From Effrenium voratum (Eukaryota > Sar > Dinophyceae > Suessiales > Symbiodiniaceae), in NCBI GenBank assembly GCA_963377175.1, contig CAUJNA010003494.1, positions 1,623,544 through 1,687,543 of the forward strand: DNA of 64,000 bases. The letters run 5' to 3'. Position 1 is the stretch's first letter. Each line of letters begins with the position of its first letter. Position numbers and translations under genes: made by a program. Shown here in pieces: positions 9,901 to 24,249 of this stretch. The notes under the pieces are model-generated. The model was given only the letters and a program-made list of their open reading frames with translations, was not told where the DNA came from and did no database searches.

Positions 9901-12900
9901 AGACATTAAAATGCAGCCCTAGTTGAATCACTTGTTTTTCAAATATCATGGGGGGGGGGGGGCTGTTTTTACCATCATGAGAGGGACCCCCTCGCTGCTT
10001 TTTAACATACATACATAATTACCTACCTACCTTGCCGGAGAGGAACTGGTGATGCTGAGGATGGAGGAATTCGATTTGCTGGTGATGCTGGAGATGTTGG
10101 CTGGACATGCGGGGGATGTTGAAAACGATGCTGATGATGTTGACGGGCTGGTGTATAATACGTACATTTCGTGAGAAAATGCTTTGAAACACAGTATTTG
10201 CTAGCCAGGACGGAAAACCACCAAAAAACAATATCGCCTTTTTGTTTGTCTGTTCCTCTTTGTCTCTCCTGCTCTATCTCTCCTACTCTCTTTTTCCATT
10301 TCCAAGAACATGAGGAATTCCGGCCTATACGTCTTTGTCGTGTTAGCGTGGCCTCGACCATCGCAAAAGAGCAACCCCGCAGCTACAGCACGAGTGATGA
10401 GACCATGTCCTTGCGCGTGCAGTGCGTCTTCCTTCTGTACACACTTTTGTCAACCCCAGCCTGTACGTCTTTGTCGTGTAAACGCCCAGACCATCTTGGG
10501 GGGGGGCTGCCCCCCCCATGATGATCAAGAAAATAATGATTCAACTGGGGCAAAAATTCTGAGAAGTAGGGGGGGGGGCAGCCCCCCCATGGTGATCGAA
10601 CAAGTGATGATTGAATTAGGGGTAAAGAATGTAATAAGTAGCGGGGGGTTGGGGGGGGCGGCGGCAACCCCCCCCCATGATGATCGAACAACTGATGATT
10701 CAATTAGGGGCAAGAAATCTAAAAACCGGCGAGGGGGCAACAAATCTAAAAAGTAGCGGGGCGGTTGAGGGGGTGAGAGATCAAAAAAACCTGTTTAGGG
10801 ATCAACAAATTAACGACACCCGGATCAAAAAATATTCTGGGGATCAAAAAACAAAAGAGTAACTGCGCGTCCGCAGCACGTGTGATGAAACCGTCTGCGT
10901 GCGCGTGCACTGCGTGTTCCTTTTGATGCACACGTTTCCCACAAAAGGCGCCCTGAGTGCCTTGAGTTTTTTCTTGATGGCTAAACAAGTTGTTGTTTTG
11001 ATTGCTAAAAAACGTGTTTTTATTCCTAAACACAGTTTCTGTTTGATATCCTTCCCTTCGGCACCGGGGATGCCAAATTGCTACCTTGCGGAGGCAGGGT
11101 CAACCGGGAACATCCGCGCTCCCAGTTGAAAACAACATGCCCCATTCACAGCATGCCCTTGAAACGTGCCAACCAGCACCATGGGTTTATCAATTCACAG
11201 TTCCCACTCGTCAATTCGGGGGGTTCTGGGGATCCCGGAGAATCATTCATTCCATGGCCCAGAATTAATGTTTCAATGGGATTCCTGAGGCGGGGTCCCT
11301 GGGATGTTTTTTTGAGGGAGTTCTCTGAATCAAAGTAGGAACGGAGGCAGAAAGCAACCCTCTCAGTGAGTTGCCCTCCTTGACGACGGTGCCGGCGTAA
11401 CGGTTGCACCAACAAAGCGACCGCGCAATCATACCTTTCCATGCGGCACAAGGAGCATCACGCACGAACTTACTTGCCCAAGACCAACCTGGTGAGATGT
11501 GTTTCCTCTTGGTCCGCAATTAGAACGTTCCAAAAGGACACCTTTCATGTTTGTTGGTTCTGGAGGGCGTCCTCCCTTGCTTTTGCAAGGGTCTGGAGAT
11601 CCCAGGCAGGATTGCCTGGCGGCATGGTTTCCGGATGAGTCCATCATCCGGAAAATCGCCCCTCGGCCAAAGGAGAATGGCTGCAAGGCTGTTTTTTGCC
11701 TTGCTGCAAAATGTGCCTTCGTCCAAGCTTCCGTATTCTTACTTTTGACGGGGTTGGTCATGGACCCCTGCAATAGGAATTGAAACAGAATTTGCCCGAA
11801 AAGGAGTCCGATTGGTCGGTCGGGCACGCACCCAACTTGGGCCAAGACTTCAGATGGAAGAACCATGACAGGTGACCATTTTTTTGCAAACGTGAACGCG
11901 AAGGAACCCCTTTTTGCGAAGACCTCCCCAAAATGGCCCGAACCCACTTGTGAGTCCGGAGTTCATCAACCACCTTGCATTGGTCAGTGGCGCTTGCTGT
12001 GTTTTTTTGCAGAACAATACATTTGGTGGGACTCCCCTGAAAATGAGCCAACAACCGAGGATGCCCTCCCAGGTGTTTTTTGCCTTTCTTGGCCTCTAAG
12101 TTGCCCGCTATTGGGTCCCTTAGCTGCCAGCTTAGGAGAGCCTACATGCGCAGTACCCCGAGGGCTTTCAGGAATGCGTTCGCCGAGAGAGGGAAGCCCG
12201 GCACTGCCAGGTCTGCAAAGAACAAACAACTTTCCGGGTGGCAAAGAAAACGACCAACACTTGCTGCAGAAGTTGGTGTTTTTCAAGAAAGACAAAGTAG
12301 CAAACAGTTTGACGGGTGCGTTGGACCCGGCTTCGGCGAATCGACCATTTGACCTGTTCTGCTTGTTGGTTTACTTTTGGCCATGGGTCTAAACTGTGAT
12401 GACCTGTTGTAGCCAGGTTCTTTGGTGGTGAGGACCTGGTTTAGCATGCCATACGCCCTTTAAAGCTGTGAGGTAGGTAGGGGGTGAGTTGCCAAGAATG
12501 GGGAGAGATGGGGACCCTAGACGCATGCGGGTTCCATGAACATCCATGAGCATGAAGGATTGAACTTGATTGAGCCACTTGAGGAGAGAGCAACATTTTA
12601 AGACTTCGACATGGAGCCCAACACATGCTAAGTGATCACTCATGTCCGGCAGTTGTTTGGCCTTTCATTTGTTTGTGGAGAGCAGGTCAGCAGGAAACAA
12701 TAACTGTTGACTTCTTTGGCTAATCCACTCGGTGCTTTTGGGGCTCCAAGTGCAAAAAGCAAGAGTTTGCTTGCTTCCAGCCGGAATTCTCGCCGCCTGG
12801 GAGGTAGGATGTTGATTCAACCTTGCGGATTTTGCTCCGACAGCGCAGGTTCTCCGGACAATGTGATCCGGACGGTTTGCCTGCAGTGCTACTTTGCTTC

Positions 12901-15900
12901 CAACGGTGCTTCACACTTCACCGTTCTTGTTATTGCCGTTTGCATGTGTTTGTTGGTGTTTGGTTCTGTTTCATTCTTTTTGCTGGCTGCAAAGAACACG
13001 TTTTCTGCCAACATGCCAAGGGTCATAATTCAGAAAGCGTTTGCCAGCACTAGTTGGCCGGGGCATTCAAAAGAACACAGGACGCCCGATTCTCATGGCA
13101 TGGGGGTTATTCCAGTTGCTTCTTGGCACGTGGGCGGGTTCACCACAAGCTGTCAGCCCCTTAACTTCCAGTTGCTTAAGAATATGTGTTTATCTTCCCT
13201 TGTTGGTCTTAAAGACAATCTATCACTACTGGACATACGTTTTTCCAGGGGTCTGAAGCCAATGGAAGCTTTTTGAGTTTGCGCGCTTGCCTTCGGGGTC
13301 ATGGGGTAGCCGGCGTATGGTTCTGCAGGAGGTGATGGCTTCAGACGACGAACTCCAAGCTTGCGACTTTGGCCGAAATTCAACTCCAAGCGCCCCAACC
13401 CCAAAAAGGCCATTTAAGGGCCGGTGGTCCTTCCTGGTTTGAATGGAAGCACTGCCAACAGGATGAGACACTGAGAAATGTCCTGTTCTTTGGGACAGCG
13501 CATGCGCCCCACGAATTCGAAAGAGACCCAAGGGTATAGAAGATAAGGGTAGCCGGCTCACAACTCGAAATATTTGCCCAGACAGCTAGCTGCAGCGGGG
13601 GGGTGGTGGGGATGCCAACTGGGTGTCCTTTTTTTTGCATCCCCTCAACAATGCATTTTTTCGCAGCCAAGGTCACACCGGGCACTGGCGCGTCTTGCAG
13701 GAATTCGTGCGGCGTAAGAGCCATAGCTAGGGTACGGTGGAATTTTCAGGCTTCAGGGCCCCAGGCAGGTGTCCTACAGAGTTAGTTTTGCTCCGTGACC
13801 AGCAAGCAACAATGGTTGATTTGAACTGGTGGGTTTCCCGATTCGGAGGGGATCCTTCCATTTTTTGCGGCACACCACCCGCCCCCCCGGATAGCACGCA
13901 AGATGAATGCAAGCTTTGGGGGGCACCTCCCTGGCGCCTCTCGCAGAGCGCCTTAGAGAGGCCGAAGAATGCCGTCGGAAAAATGTCCACCTCCATTTGC
14001 TCAGGCAGATCTCACCTCCCAAGCTCTTGTACATTGATTTGTTTATTCAGTTTTGTATGGTGTACATCTAGTTCTGCATATCTATGCATCATCTATGTGC
14101 GTTTGGAGGCAACTTCAAGAAAATGGGCAGGTCCCATCTCGTCTCACCTTCGGGAGTCCCCAAAACTCCGGGGGACGGAGCCAAAGATTCGATGCCGAGA
14201 TCCGAGATCTCGGGCAGCGAAGAGCTCAGCACCGAGGATTGGCGTGCGAGGCCGTGAGCTTTTTCCTTCGCCAAACCTTCGAAAGACCAAGTTCAACTGG
14301 GTGGAAAGACCCTGCAAACTTGAGCTCCCATCCGAACCAAGTTGAACTGGGTTGGTGGTGGAAAGAGACTTTCTGTTCCTGGAGCTGGGCAAAATTGATT
14401 GGGTCTTGGCCGTTCCTGGCTTCCTTGAAGATACGTGAACTTGCGAGGACGATGGCAAGAAAAGGGTGAAAGTAGATGGCGCAGCTGCCATTCATGAGGG
14501 TAAGTGAAGGGGATACCAAACCAAAATGCGAAAACGAACGGAAATGGCGCCATCATCTACTTTTACCCAACTTCATTTGGCTATGTACTTTGCATTTGGT
14601 CAGCTGCCAGTGGTGTTGTTTGTTCCTTCCTGTGGCGGGAAGACATTCTCAGTTGAGGTCAGTCTTTTCCCTCCCTAGTGCGAGCTTCCCACCCAAACCT
14701 TTGTGGGACCCCAGCTTTCAACATTCCTAGGCTGGTGTTCTTTGGTGCGTGCCTGCTCATGGTTGTTGTTGGGGAACATTTTGCATTTTGCTTATTGTGG
14801 TTTAGTGGGGAATCCCCACTTAACTGCTAAAATTGAATGTTTTGCCCTCCTTCCAACGTCAACTAAGCACTGTGTTTCACGGTCCCTTGCAAATGATTGT
14901 GGAATCAACTTGCAGTGTAACCAACCTCAACTGTGGGGTTGGACCAAAGACTTGCTTGAACAATGTTCAATGAAGTTACCAATGAACTACCGTTTTAGAC
15001 AACCTCCTGTTGGTGAGACCCTCGAGAGGCGTGCTTGAACATCTTTATTCCTCTCGCACGCAAGTGAACCAAAACTCGTGCAAACCGACTCCGGGAAAGG
15101 CTCGCCGGTGCCTCGAAACGTTTCGCTCGCGGATCGTGGTTTGCCCTTGGAAGGGCCAAGTCGAGTTTCACCCGCCGCGCCCAGACAAAAATGGAACACG
15201 GAATCGCCGGTGGGAAAACTGGTTCAAACCCAGTAGGCCCAAAGCCAGGTGTTTCTGGGGTTGTTTGAACCACGAAGACCCCAGCAAAGTGAATGCTATA
15301 GTCAACCAGAAGGCCGTTTTGAGTTACATAGCATGTGTGTGCAGCTCGTTTCTGAGTCAAGGGGAAAGCTCCAGCAGGGTGGCTATGGGTAGAGTGAATC
15401 GGCCGGATTTGCCCTTGGTTGTGGCTTCAACAGCGAACTTTCGTGTGCCAAAGGTCCGCATTGTGTAGCGCCTAACCCCCATTTGCCATTTAGGTGGTGC
15501 TACATTGTAGGGAACTTTGGGGCGACTCCGGGGTGTTGATGAAGAGAGCCGTAGTAGGTCTGGTAATTAATTGGCCTTCTTGAAAAGCAAAGCCAAAGAA
15601 AGACCAGAGATTTTGATGGCTTGCAAGGAGGCAATGCTGGGTTGGCAAACAGGTGGGGTAGGGAACAGGTTGGGGTATTCACGGAAATGGAGGCCTGTTC
15701 AAGACGACTGTCTTCCAAAATCCTCTGACCGTTACAAGGGTACATCAAATAATTCGCTTGAAATGTGATTCCCTAGCATCAAGTTGGTTCCAGTCAGCAT
15801 CTTGGGCCCTCAAAAAGGCATATTTTGAGGTCCAACACCTTCCACTAAAATTGTCCAGGCCTTATAGGGCCTTCTTGCGCGGCCTGGAATGTTCTTATAA

Positions 15901-18900
15901 GGTCCATACTTTTTTGCGCAAAACCTCTTCAGGTCGAAAGGTTGACATTCAAGTGACAGGTAGAAACCTACTGGAGCCTTTAGAATTGGATGTTCTTGGA
16001 GCTTTGGGGTTCCTCCTGGACCTGCGGTTTTGTTTCCATCTTTCCGGCTTTCTCTCACCGGTGCCAAAATGGCTTGCCCTGGTTAGTGGAGACACGGACC
16101 AAACTCTGCGGTTTGCCCCTCCGATCGTTGAATTTTGAGCCACACCCACATGGTGAAACATACTGACTTTTGCTGGATGTCCATGATGCCAAAGTCAGTC
16201 AACATCCCCTCGGGTTCAAAATGGGGTGCAAAAAAAATTGGGGTCCCTCCCACTTGGGCTGTTTTTTTTTCTCCGGTTCCAGGCGCTCCACCGGGAGCTC
16301 TCGGCCCTTGAGGCGCAGGTCTCCGCTGGCGCCCGGGGCCTCGGGACTCGGGGGGCTACCCGGACTTCCCCTGGGCTGCGTGTTGCGTTCCGTCGGTTTG
16401 ACCCGGACTTTGGTTTTTGGGTTGGTTGCAATTTTTGGTGGTAGTTGAAAGACTTCAACTTTTGGGTTGGTTGCAATTTTGGTGGTTTATTTTCCGGTTG
16501 GGGGCCTGGCCTTCTTTTTGTTGGGTCCAGGCACTCAGGAAGCGAGTAGGGGTGACTCAAGGATCCAGAGGGCCCGAGGTGCAAATTCACACAGTGCTTT
16601 GAGGCTGCCCAGCTTGGTTTTGGGTGTTTCAGCGATCACTCCATGTCCTTTTATTGTAGTAAACTGCAACTTTTGACTTGGGGAACTCCAGTGACTCCTG
16701 TGCGGGGAGGGGCGGGGGGGCAAGGTGCCTGGTTTTCTTGAAGTGAGATTCCATCCAGCGTGAACCACCCCCTTTGTGGGGTTCCTTGAAAGCTTTCAAT
16801 CGTAGACATCCAAAAGCCACGAACAGCTTGGTCCATATCCCAAAACCCAGCCCTTACCAAGTCCGACATGGACCCACAACTTATTACAACTTGCTGGTTT
16901 CCTCTAGTAAATTGGAATGAATCGTATTGCATTCCTTTCAATCAAACCTCAAGTTGCATAATTCAGATCATAGGGGTTCCAGTTCATCCCCGATCGAGCT
17001 GGCATAGGGAAAATCTCCAACTTTGCGCGCTTGGCCCCTCATCCGGAGCCTCCCAGTCTGGGATTCGAAACGAGGCCAGCACGCTGGGAACCGTCTTCGC
17101 GCACGCCGGGGACAGCTTCGAGACAGCGAGGCGGCTCTCTGCCTGCTCCTAACCGAAGGCGCTTGGACATAGGTGTCCTTTTGATCGGTTTTGGTTAGAA
17201 AGAGATGAGCTCCACTAGTTTAGATTGGTTTATGCCCCATTCACTAGGAAGCCCATCTGTGACTCCAAAAGGACACCGACTCTCGTGGATCTCTAGGCCT
17301 TCCTTTATGGATCTGATTCCTTTGGCTGGCCGGCGCTTTCGCCCAGACGTGCATGTGGCGACCTTGTTGGATGATGGTTATCCTCTAAAGGCGGTGTGCC
17401 AAAGTGATCCCGAAGCATGTGGCAGGAGGTTTGCCCTGAAGGCAATCGTTCCCTTTTCGCCTTGCCTGCGAGGTTTTCTGAATTTCTGATGGTGGCCCCC
17501 TTTGAACCACCCACAAGGTTTAAACCGCCCAAGCCACCAACAGGTTTGAACCCAACAAAAAGATGCGGAAACAAAGTAATGTCGACCCCAGATTGAATAA
17601 TCCATGTTTATTAATATGGGGGGTGTCCCTGGCTTTGGTGGGGATGTATCACTTTTGCAGAGCCCCCCCCCACCCCCCATTGTAACAAACAGGGGTTCAT
17701 CAATCCGGGGTCAACATGAAAGCCAGCACATGCCCGAATTCCCCGCGCCACAAGCCGCAAGCTCCAGGTCGGAGCTGGAGCGGGCGCAGGAGATATTTCT
17801 GGATGTGGGTGATGGGCTCGGGCAATCGGAGGCCTCCTGCAAAAGAGTTTGCGCGCCCGAAATTGTTGGTTTCCTTTGGTTTCCGTTTAAAACAAGCAAG
17901 ATGGGGTACCCTCAAGTAAAGAAAAACATACCCATGTGCATTTGATTTCTTTTGGGGGTGGGGGACCCTTAGGATCTTTGGCGCCAGGAAGGGAACCCTC
18001 AGACTGAAAATCTCTCGGAGAGCGGGTGGTCCACTTCACCACACGACTCATTTTTTGTGAACCCTGATATCCATATCAATCTACCGGCTCTTGCGTACTC
18101 CGGGGGCAATAGAACGGAAAACTAAATCAGCCCCCTTTTGACGGCTGATTTGCGGCCCCTCATGCACATTCCGGTTCTGTGGCTAGAGGCCTCTGGACCG
18201 TCGTTCGCTGTGTTCGGGCTTCAGTGTAGCAAAGGACACATTCTGGCTATGAATGTCGCATTGCCCAGCCGATTCGGATCCGAACCCCTGGATTTACCAC
18301 CAGCTCTTCCGTGGTGGCTGGATCCACACAAGTCGTACCTGTTGATTCAGTGTCAAGCATTTGCCAAAGAATACTGTTGTATTTTCCCTTGTTGGTTATA
18401 AAGGGGATCTATCACCACTGGACATACTTGTCTTTTTCCACGGGGCTGCAGCCGGGCTGCAGCAAATGAAAGGGGTCCAAGCTTAGAATTTAATCCAGGC
18501 CCGAGAACTTCAAACACTTTTGAGTCAACTGAGGTCAGCTTTAATCTTTGCAGGCCCTTCACCTTTTGGTTTCCAGCCGGGGTGAATGTGAGCCCGGCTC
18601 GTGTTCTTTTCGGCTGGGGGTTTTGGGATGTCAGGAGAGCTTGCAGCAGGCCCTCTGTCTGGAGGTGGACTCTGAGTGGCCCGCGCCCGAAAATCGGATG
18701 GGGATGGATTGGGGGGTCTTCTTGAGGGGTTCCTGCATTCGGTTGGGATGGTTTTGCCGCTGCGCTGGGGAGTCCTTTCCCAAGTCTGAAAAGCCGAAAG
18801 GGGATGGATTTTGTTTTTTAGGGGTTCCTGTTGGGATGGTTTTCAAGGGAAACTCAAAAGGAAGCAGCCCGCTGTTAAGGGTTCCCGCATCTTCGCACCT

Positions 18901-21900
18901 AAGTTTGCCTTGCTCGGTACTGCCTGGACGCAATGAACATCCGGATGGATGAAAGGCAGGGGTCGGTCCCAACCACTTCGGTGCGGTCGGCCTTCTGATT
19001 TATGGCTGTGGGTGGGCCCTTGCATTCCCGCCTTTGATAGCGGCGTATGTGGCAAACTGAATATCTTGCTGGTGCTCAGAAGGGGATGGGATGTCGGGAA
19101 TGAACCTGGGGATTCCCTCAACAGAAACCACAAGGGATTGTTTGTCGGTGGCATTCCCTCATTTCAGCTGCACCAGCAAGATTGGCCCATCCTTGATCAA
19201 GGGCCCATAAAATATTGTCCCTCTTGGTTAAAGCATGGCCTTCGGGTTGCCATGTTTAGCGAGCCTCCGTCAAACGGCAGGAACCTCATCGGTTGCTCCT
19301 GGGTTTGGCCTTTACATCCGGATTTATCAAGGACTGAGCTGCTCACAGGCAATGAAACAAATGGGGGGCAGGCGTGTCCTTTTCGGAATTGGAACTCCTT
19401 TCTGGGTTGGCTTGGTGGCTTTGAATCCGCAACCGCTAGAAAAAACAGGAGAAGGTGAAACAGGCCAAATCAGCAACATCTCACAATATATTGTGGAACC
19501 CTCACAATCGTTGTTTTTCCTTTGGGTTGCCACTAAAACCACAAACGGGTATCTCCTCACAAACAGACACACGCACACAGAAACAGCCATCTCCCCCCCC
19601 CCCCCCCGGCCAGGTTTGTCTCAGAATGTAGCACCCGAAAATGACTGGCTTCCTTTGTTCTCCTTTGGCTTCCTTTGGTTTCCTTTGGCCACAAGGTCTA
19701 GAAACCGGTTTGGATGTGGCTTTTGCGTGATCCATTCCTGCAGGATATTACACGAGCACTAACAGGTTTCTACTAGATTTTCTTAAAAGAAGAGATCCAA
19801 CAGACCTTGGACAACTTTTGGGTGAAGAATCCCTCCACGCGCTTTGCGCTTTGCGCTTGCCTTTTTCGCTTCCCTGCGGTGGCCCCTCGCTCCTTGCGCT
19901 GGCCGCTCCTCGCGTCGCGCCTGTCGCGTCGTGGCACTTCCAAGGCGCGTGGAGGCGGAGGACCCGGAGACCTTGGCGGAGGCGATGCAGCTGAGGTCTG
20001 AGGCACAGAGGGCGCGGGACGTGGCGGAGGCGGGGTGGGGAGGGGGTGAGAGGGTGGGGGGTGGATTGAATGGACGGCTTGGATCTGTTTGAAAGGAGTT
20101 TTGAGTCTTCGGGTTCACGAAATAAATGTAGTTGCCAGAATAGAATGTAGGATTTTTGGTTGGGCCGGGCAGGGGGGGAGCTGAGGGTGCACGGGGCAAG
20201 AGATATGGAGCGGGGAATAGCTAAGTGGTTAGGAATTTTAGTGTAGCAGTTGGGGGAGCATCCTCATGAGTGGAGGCTTAACAACGCCTCAATGCCCAAG
20301 AAGCCTAACAAAGGCCAACAAAGGCCAACAAAGGCCAGACGTGTTGTCAGGGTGGAATGGCTAGGTGACCATTGTAAGCTTTGGTTGGACAGAGGAACCA
20401 TATATGTGGACATGAGTGTGCCTGAAAATAGGGGACCCTCAAAATGGCGGTTTTCCCTTCGGTTTCTCTTTAAAGCAACCGACAAAAAGGCTACCTGCAA
20501 CAATAGACTCGCCAATATTGGGAAAGGCCAATTGGAAAAACTCGAGCTCGTTGATGGGTCATATGCGGTGCCCTTTACCAAAGTTGCCTTCGATTGCAAG
20601 CACCTCATGGCCTTTTGGAGTGGCTTGATATTGGGCAAAGTGACTTCCATCCTGAAAGGGAACCATCACGTCACTCACATCTTGCGTCGTGGCTTCAGGC
20701 TTATTATCCCTGAGTTCCTGAACGGTGCGATTGGGATAGCGCACCGCGCAGCAATTCTCACAAGGAGGAATGGACCATAAGAGGCAACCCCTGTTCATTG
20801 CCAGACTTTACTAACCTTTCGCCCTTTGCCTCTCTTGGGCAAGGGATACTTCCAACCGCAAATAGCTGCGGCTGCCTTCTTAATTCTTGACCTGGTTCTG
20901 GGTCGACCATTTCAATACCGGGTTTTTTGGTGCCAGCCAAACAAAACAACACAACAACGCTATGCACGCGGATGTCTTGGCTGGTCTTGCGAGGCCAATC
21001 TGCTAAGGCAGCGGGCGGAGCGGATCGAGCTTCTGCAGAGGCCCTGGGGCCGTCGGGCCACAACTAGGAATTCGATTAACGGAATATTTTAGGGTGATAT
21101 AAATTACTATATATATATATATATATGTATGGCTTTGGCAAGAGCATATCGATATTTAGTGGGAAGCCAGAAGCTTCGTCTGCGCGATGCTCTCAGGAAG
21201 GCAGGGCAGGATTTCGACTTTCAGATGGACTTTTCCTGGGATGCGATGACCGAGCTTCCAGTACAAGCCAAAGGAGACCTGGGCTGTGGATGGAGAAGCC
21301 GCCCCGTGAGCTTCAGTCATCGCGGCTCACGCAAGCGCTCCGGGCCTTCTGAACCGCCTGGCAATCCATCGGGCCTTGGAAAAGGGAATCTTGTATCAAG
21401 GGAGCAGGGAATTCGAGCAATTGAATCTCTCGGTTCTGGCTGCCACACTCAGGAATTGGGGTATGGGGGATTTCAACCATCTCCCCTTGCCGTTTAGCAA
21501 CCTTGTCTTCCCTCATTTTGTGGCTGGAAGGGAACCGAACCCTCCCCCCCACTACGTTGAGGTTCCTGTTTGTTTTCACATTTTTCGTGGAAATGTCAAC
21601 GCGAAAGCCTCAAGCCACCTTTTTGGGCGCAGTCATTGTGGAATAAAAACAAATCAAGGCTTGAGCCTTCGTTCATCGGGAGGCCGGCCAATTTGGTGGC
21701 CGTTTCCTGGGGAAATACCGGGGGGTCTGTGGGACTTCCACTTCATGCATGCCGCAGACAGTGCTGAGAGAGTATTGGCGGGCAATGCTGTGGTTAACGA
21801 GGAAGCAGGTGTAAAATTCGGGGTCTACGTTGCGCGGTGCAAGAGTAAGATGGAGGCCGACTGAACTTGGAGGAATGGGAAAACACATGTTTAGATTTCA

Positions 21901-23317
21901 GATCCCTCAGTAGTCGACCATCCTAATTCCGAACGTGAATTTACAAGTGTGTTCCAGGGCCCCCCCCCATCCAGGCTCCATGTTTTTTGGTTGTGAGTTG
22001 CCATTAAACACCAAGCCAACCCCTGTTTGCAGCTAACCTTTAAGCTGGAGGAACATCCAAGATTCCTGCAACAGTGTAGGGTCCATGCGGGTTCTACGCG
22101 GGTTCCACTTTGAGCGTTGCCATTTTGCACGTGCTTCCCTGTTAATTGAAACCCTGGCGGCTTGGTTCCACGTTCAAACGCAATTTGAATCCACGTGCGG
22201 TGAGACCATTTTCCAACCGAGCGTTAGGTTTGCTTCCCTTCTGTTCAAATTAATAACTAGGGGTTCCCCTACTAAAATAGACTACAGAAAAAAGGGTACC
22301 CTCATTCTAACCTCCCTACTGGAGGACCTAGATAAATCACCTTTTGTTTCGTTGGTGAACTTGAAGAGAAGCCCAGCGCCCGGAGCCGGCTTGGCAAGAC
22401 GATCAAACCCCAAGGACAAAAATCTAGGTTCGCCTCCTCTCACCACCCTTAGGTTCATGGAGCAACCTCCTTGCGTAAGTGTTTTTTGTTTTTTTTTTGT
22501 GGTAGGTAGTGTTTAATGGGCATACAACAAAGAAATCCTGCAACTGGCTGTTTGCAGGGATGGTTTCGTTTTTGAAACGAAGATTGTGGAAAATGGAGAA
22601 TCAGCCCAAGATGCCCTTTGCGGCAATCCCAGCCGGCCATCCCAGCCTAAGCTGTTCCCTGATAGCACGTTAATTTGTGGTGCCATGATCCCTAGGCTCA
22701 ACCCCGAATGCAAACACTCTTGGATTGATTGAAAAGCCATGAAAAGCCTCTGACCCGTGCACGCTTGGTTCAAGGCGCGTTAGTTGGACATTGTTGCCAC
22801 TGACTGCCAGTGGTTTTTGGTGGGCTATGTATCAGTGGGGGTTCCGTCATAACCCGAGTTGCACTGTAAGCCCCCTCGGTTATGACCATGGTTGTCGCGC
22901 GCGTTCTACGAGATAGCAAATAACATAAACACTCTTCTGATCTGCATCGGGTTGAAACTTGAACAATGAAGTAATGGTTTTTTTCAGCCAAACATGTGTG
23001 AGTGAAGAGCAGTTTCAGTCACAACTCTTGGCACTTTGGACCGAATGCCACGCATACATATGGGTTTGTCCTTTTTTGGTGTGTTGAGTTGCTTCAAAAG
23101 GCAGAAGGTGGGACCTCCCCGAATCATACCCCCCGAATCATACCCCCGAATCATACCCCCGAATCATACCCCCGAATCATACCCCTTAAAACGTATGCTG
23201 CAAGATGCTACTGTTCTTCTACCGTTTTGTGTTGTTCACTGTCTCCACAACAACCACCACCAGCGCTACCCAATAGTACCACTACCACTGCCACTACTGC
23301 CACTACTACTACTACTG

Positions 23318-23356
<39 letters not shown>

Positions 23357-23587
23357 CAATTACTACTACTACTGCTACTACCACTACTACTCCTACTATT
23401 GCTACTACCGCACTACGAGTATTACTACCACTAACACCACTACTACCGCTGCTACTACTACTCTACTGCTTCTACTTCTGCTTCTGCTACCCTTACTAGT
23501 AACTACTACGACTACAACCTTTACTACTACTACTACTACTACGACTACTACCTTTATTACTACTACTACTACGACTACTACCTTTAT

Positions 23588-23623
<36 letters not shown>

Positions 23624-23935
23624 TACTACTATTCCTGCTTCTGCTGCTGCTGCTACTACTCACTACTACCACATACATCATTCTGAGTCTGTAATCAGTG
23701 CCTTTTTGCACCTAGCCGAATCATACCCGCGAATCATACCCGAATCATACCCGGACAATGAGCTTCCCCTGCCAAGGCTAGTGCTAAGTCTTTTTCACAG
23801 CGGCCGTGTTGCACCTAGCCGAATCATACCCGCGAATCATACCCGAATCATACCCGCGCAATGGACTTGCCTTGCCAAGGCCAGCGCCAAGTCTTTTCAA
23901 AGCCTCTGCGATACGACAGTCGCTGCTTCTACTGT

Positions 23936-23979
<44 letters not shown>

Positions 23980-23980
23980 G

Positions 23981-24015
<35 letters not shown>

Positions 24016-24019
24016 TTAG

Positions 24020-24051
<32 letters not shown>

Positions 24052-24139
24052 GGACTACTGCTACTACTATTTACTACTACTCCTACTACTGCTACTACTA
24101 CAACAACAACAACAACAACTACTACTACTACTACTACTA

Positions 24140-24202
<63 letters not shown>

Positions 24203-24204
24203 GT

Positions 24205-24249
<45 letters not shown>

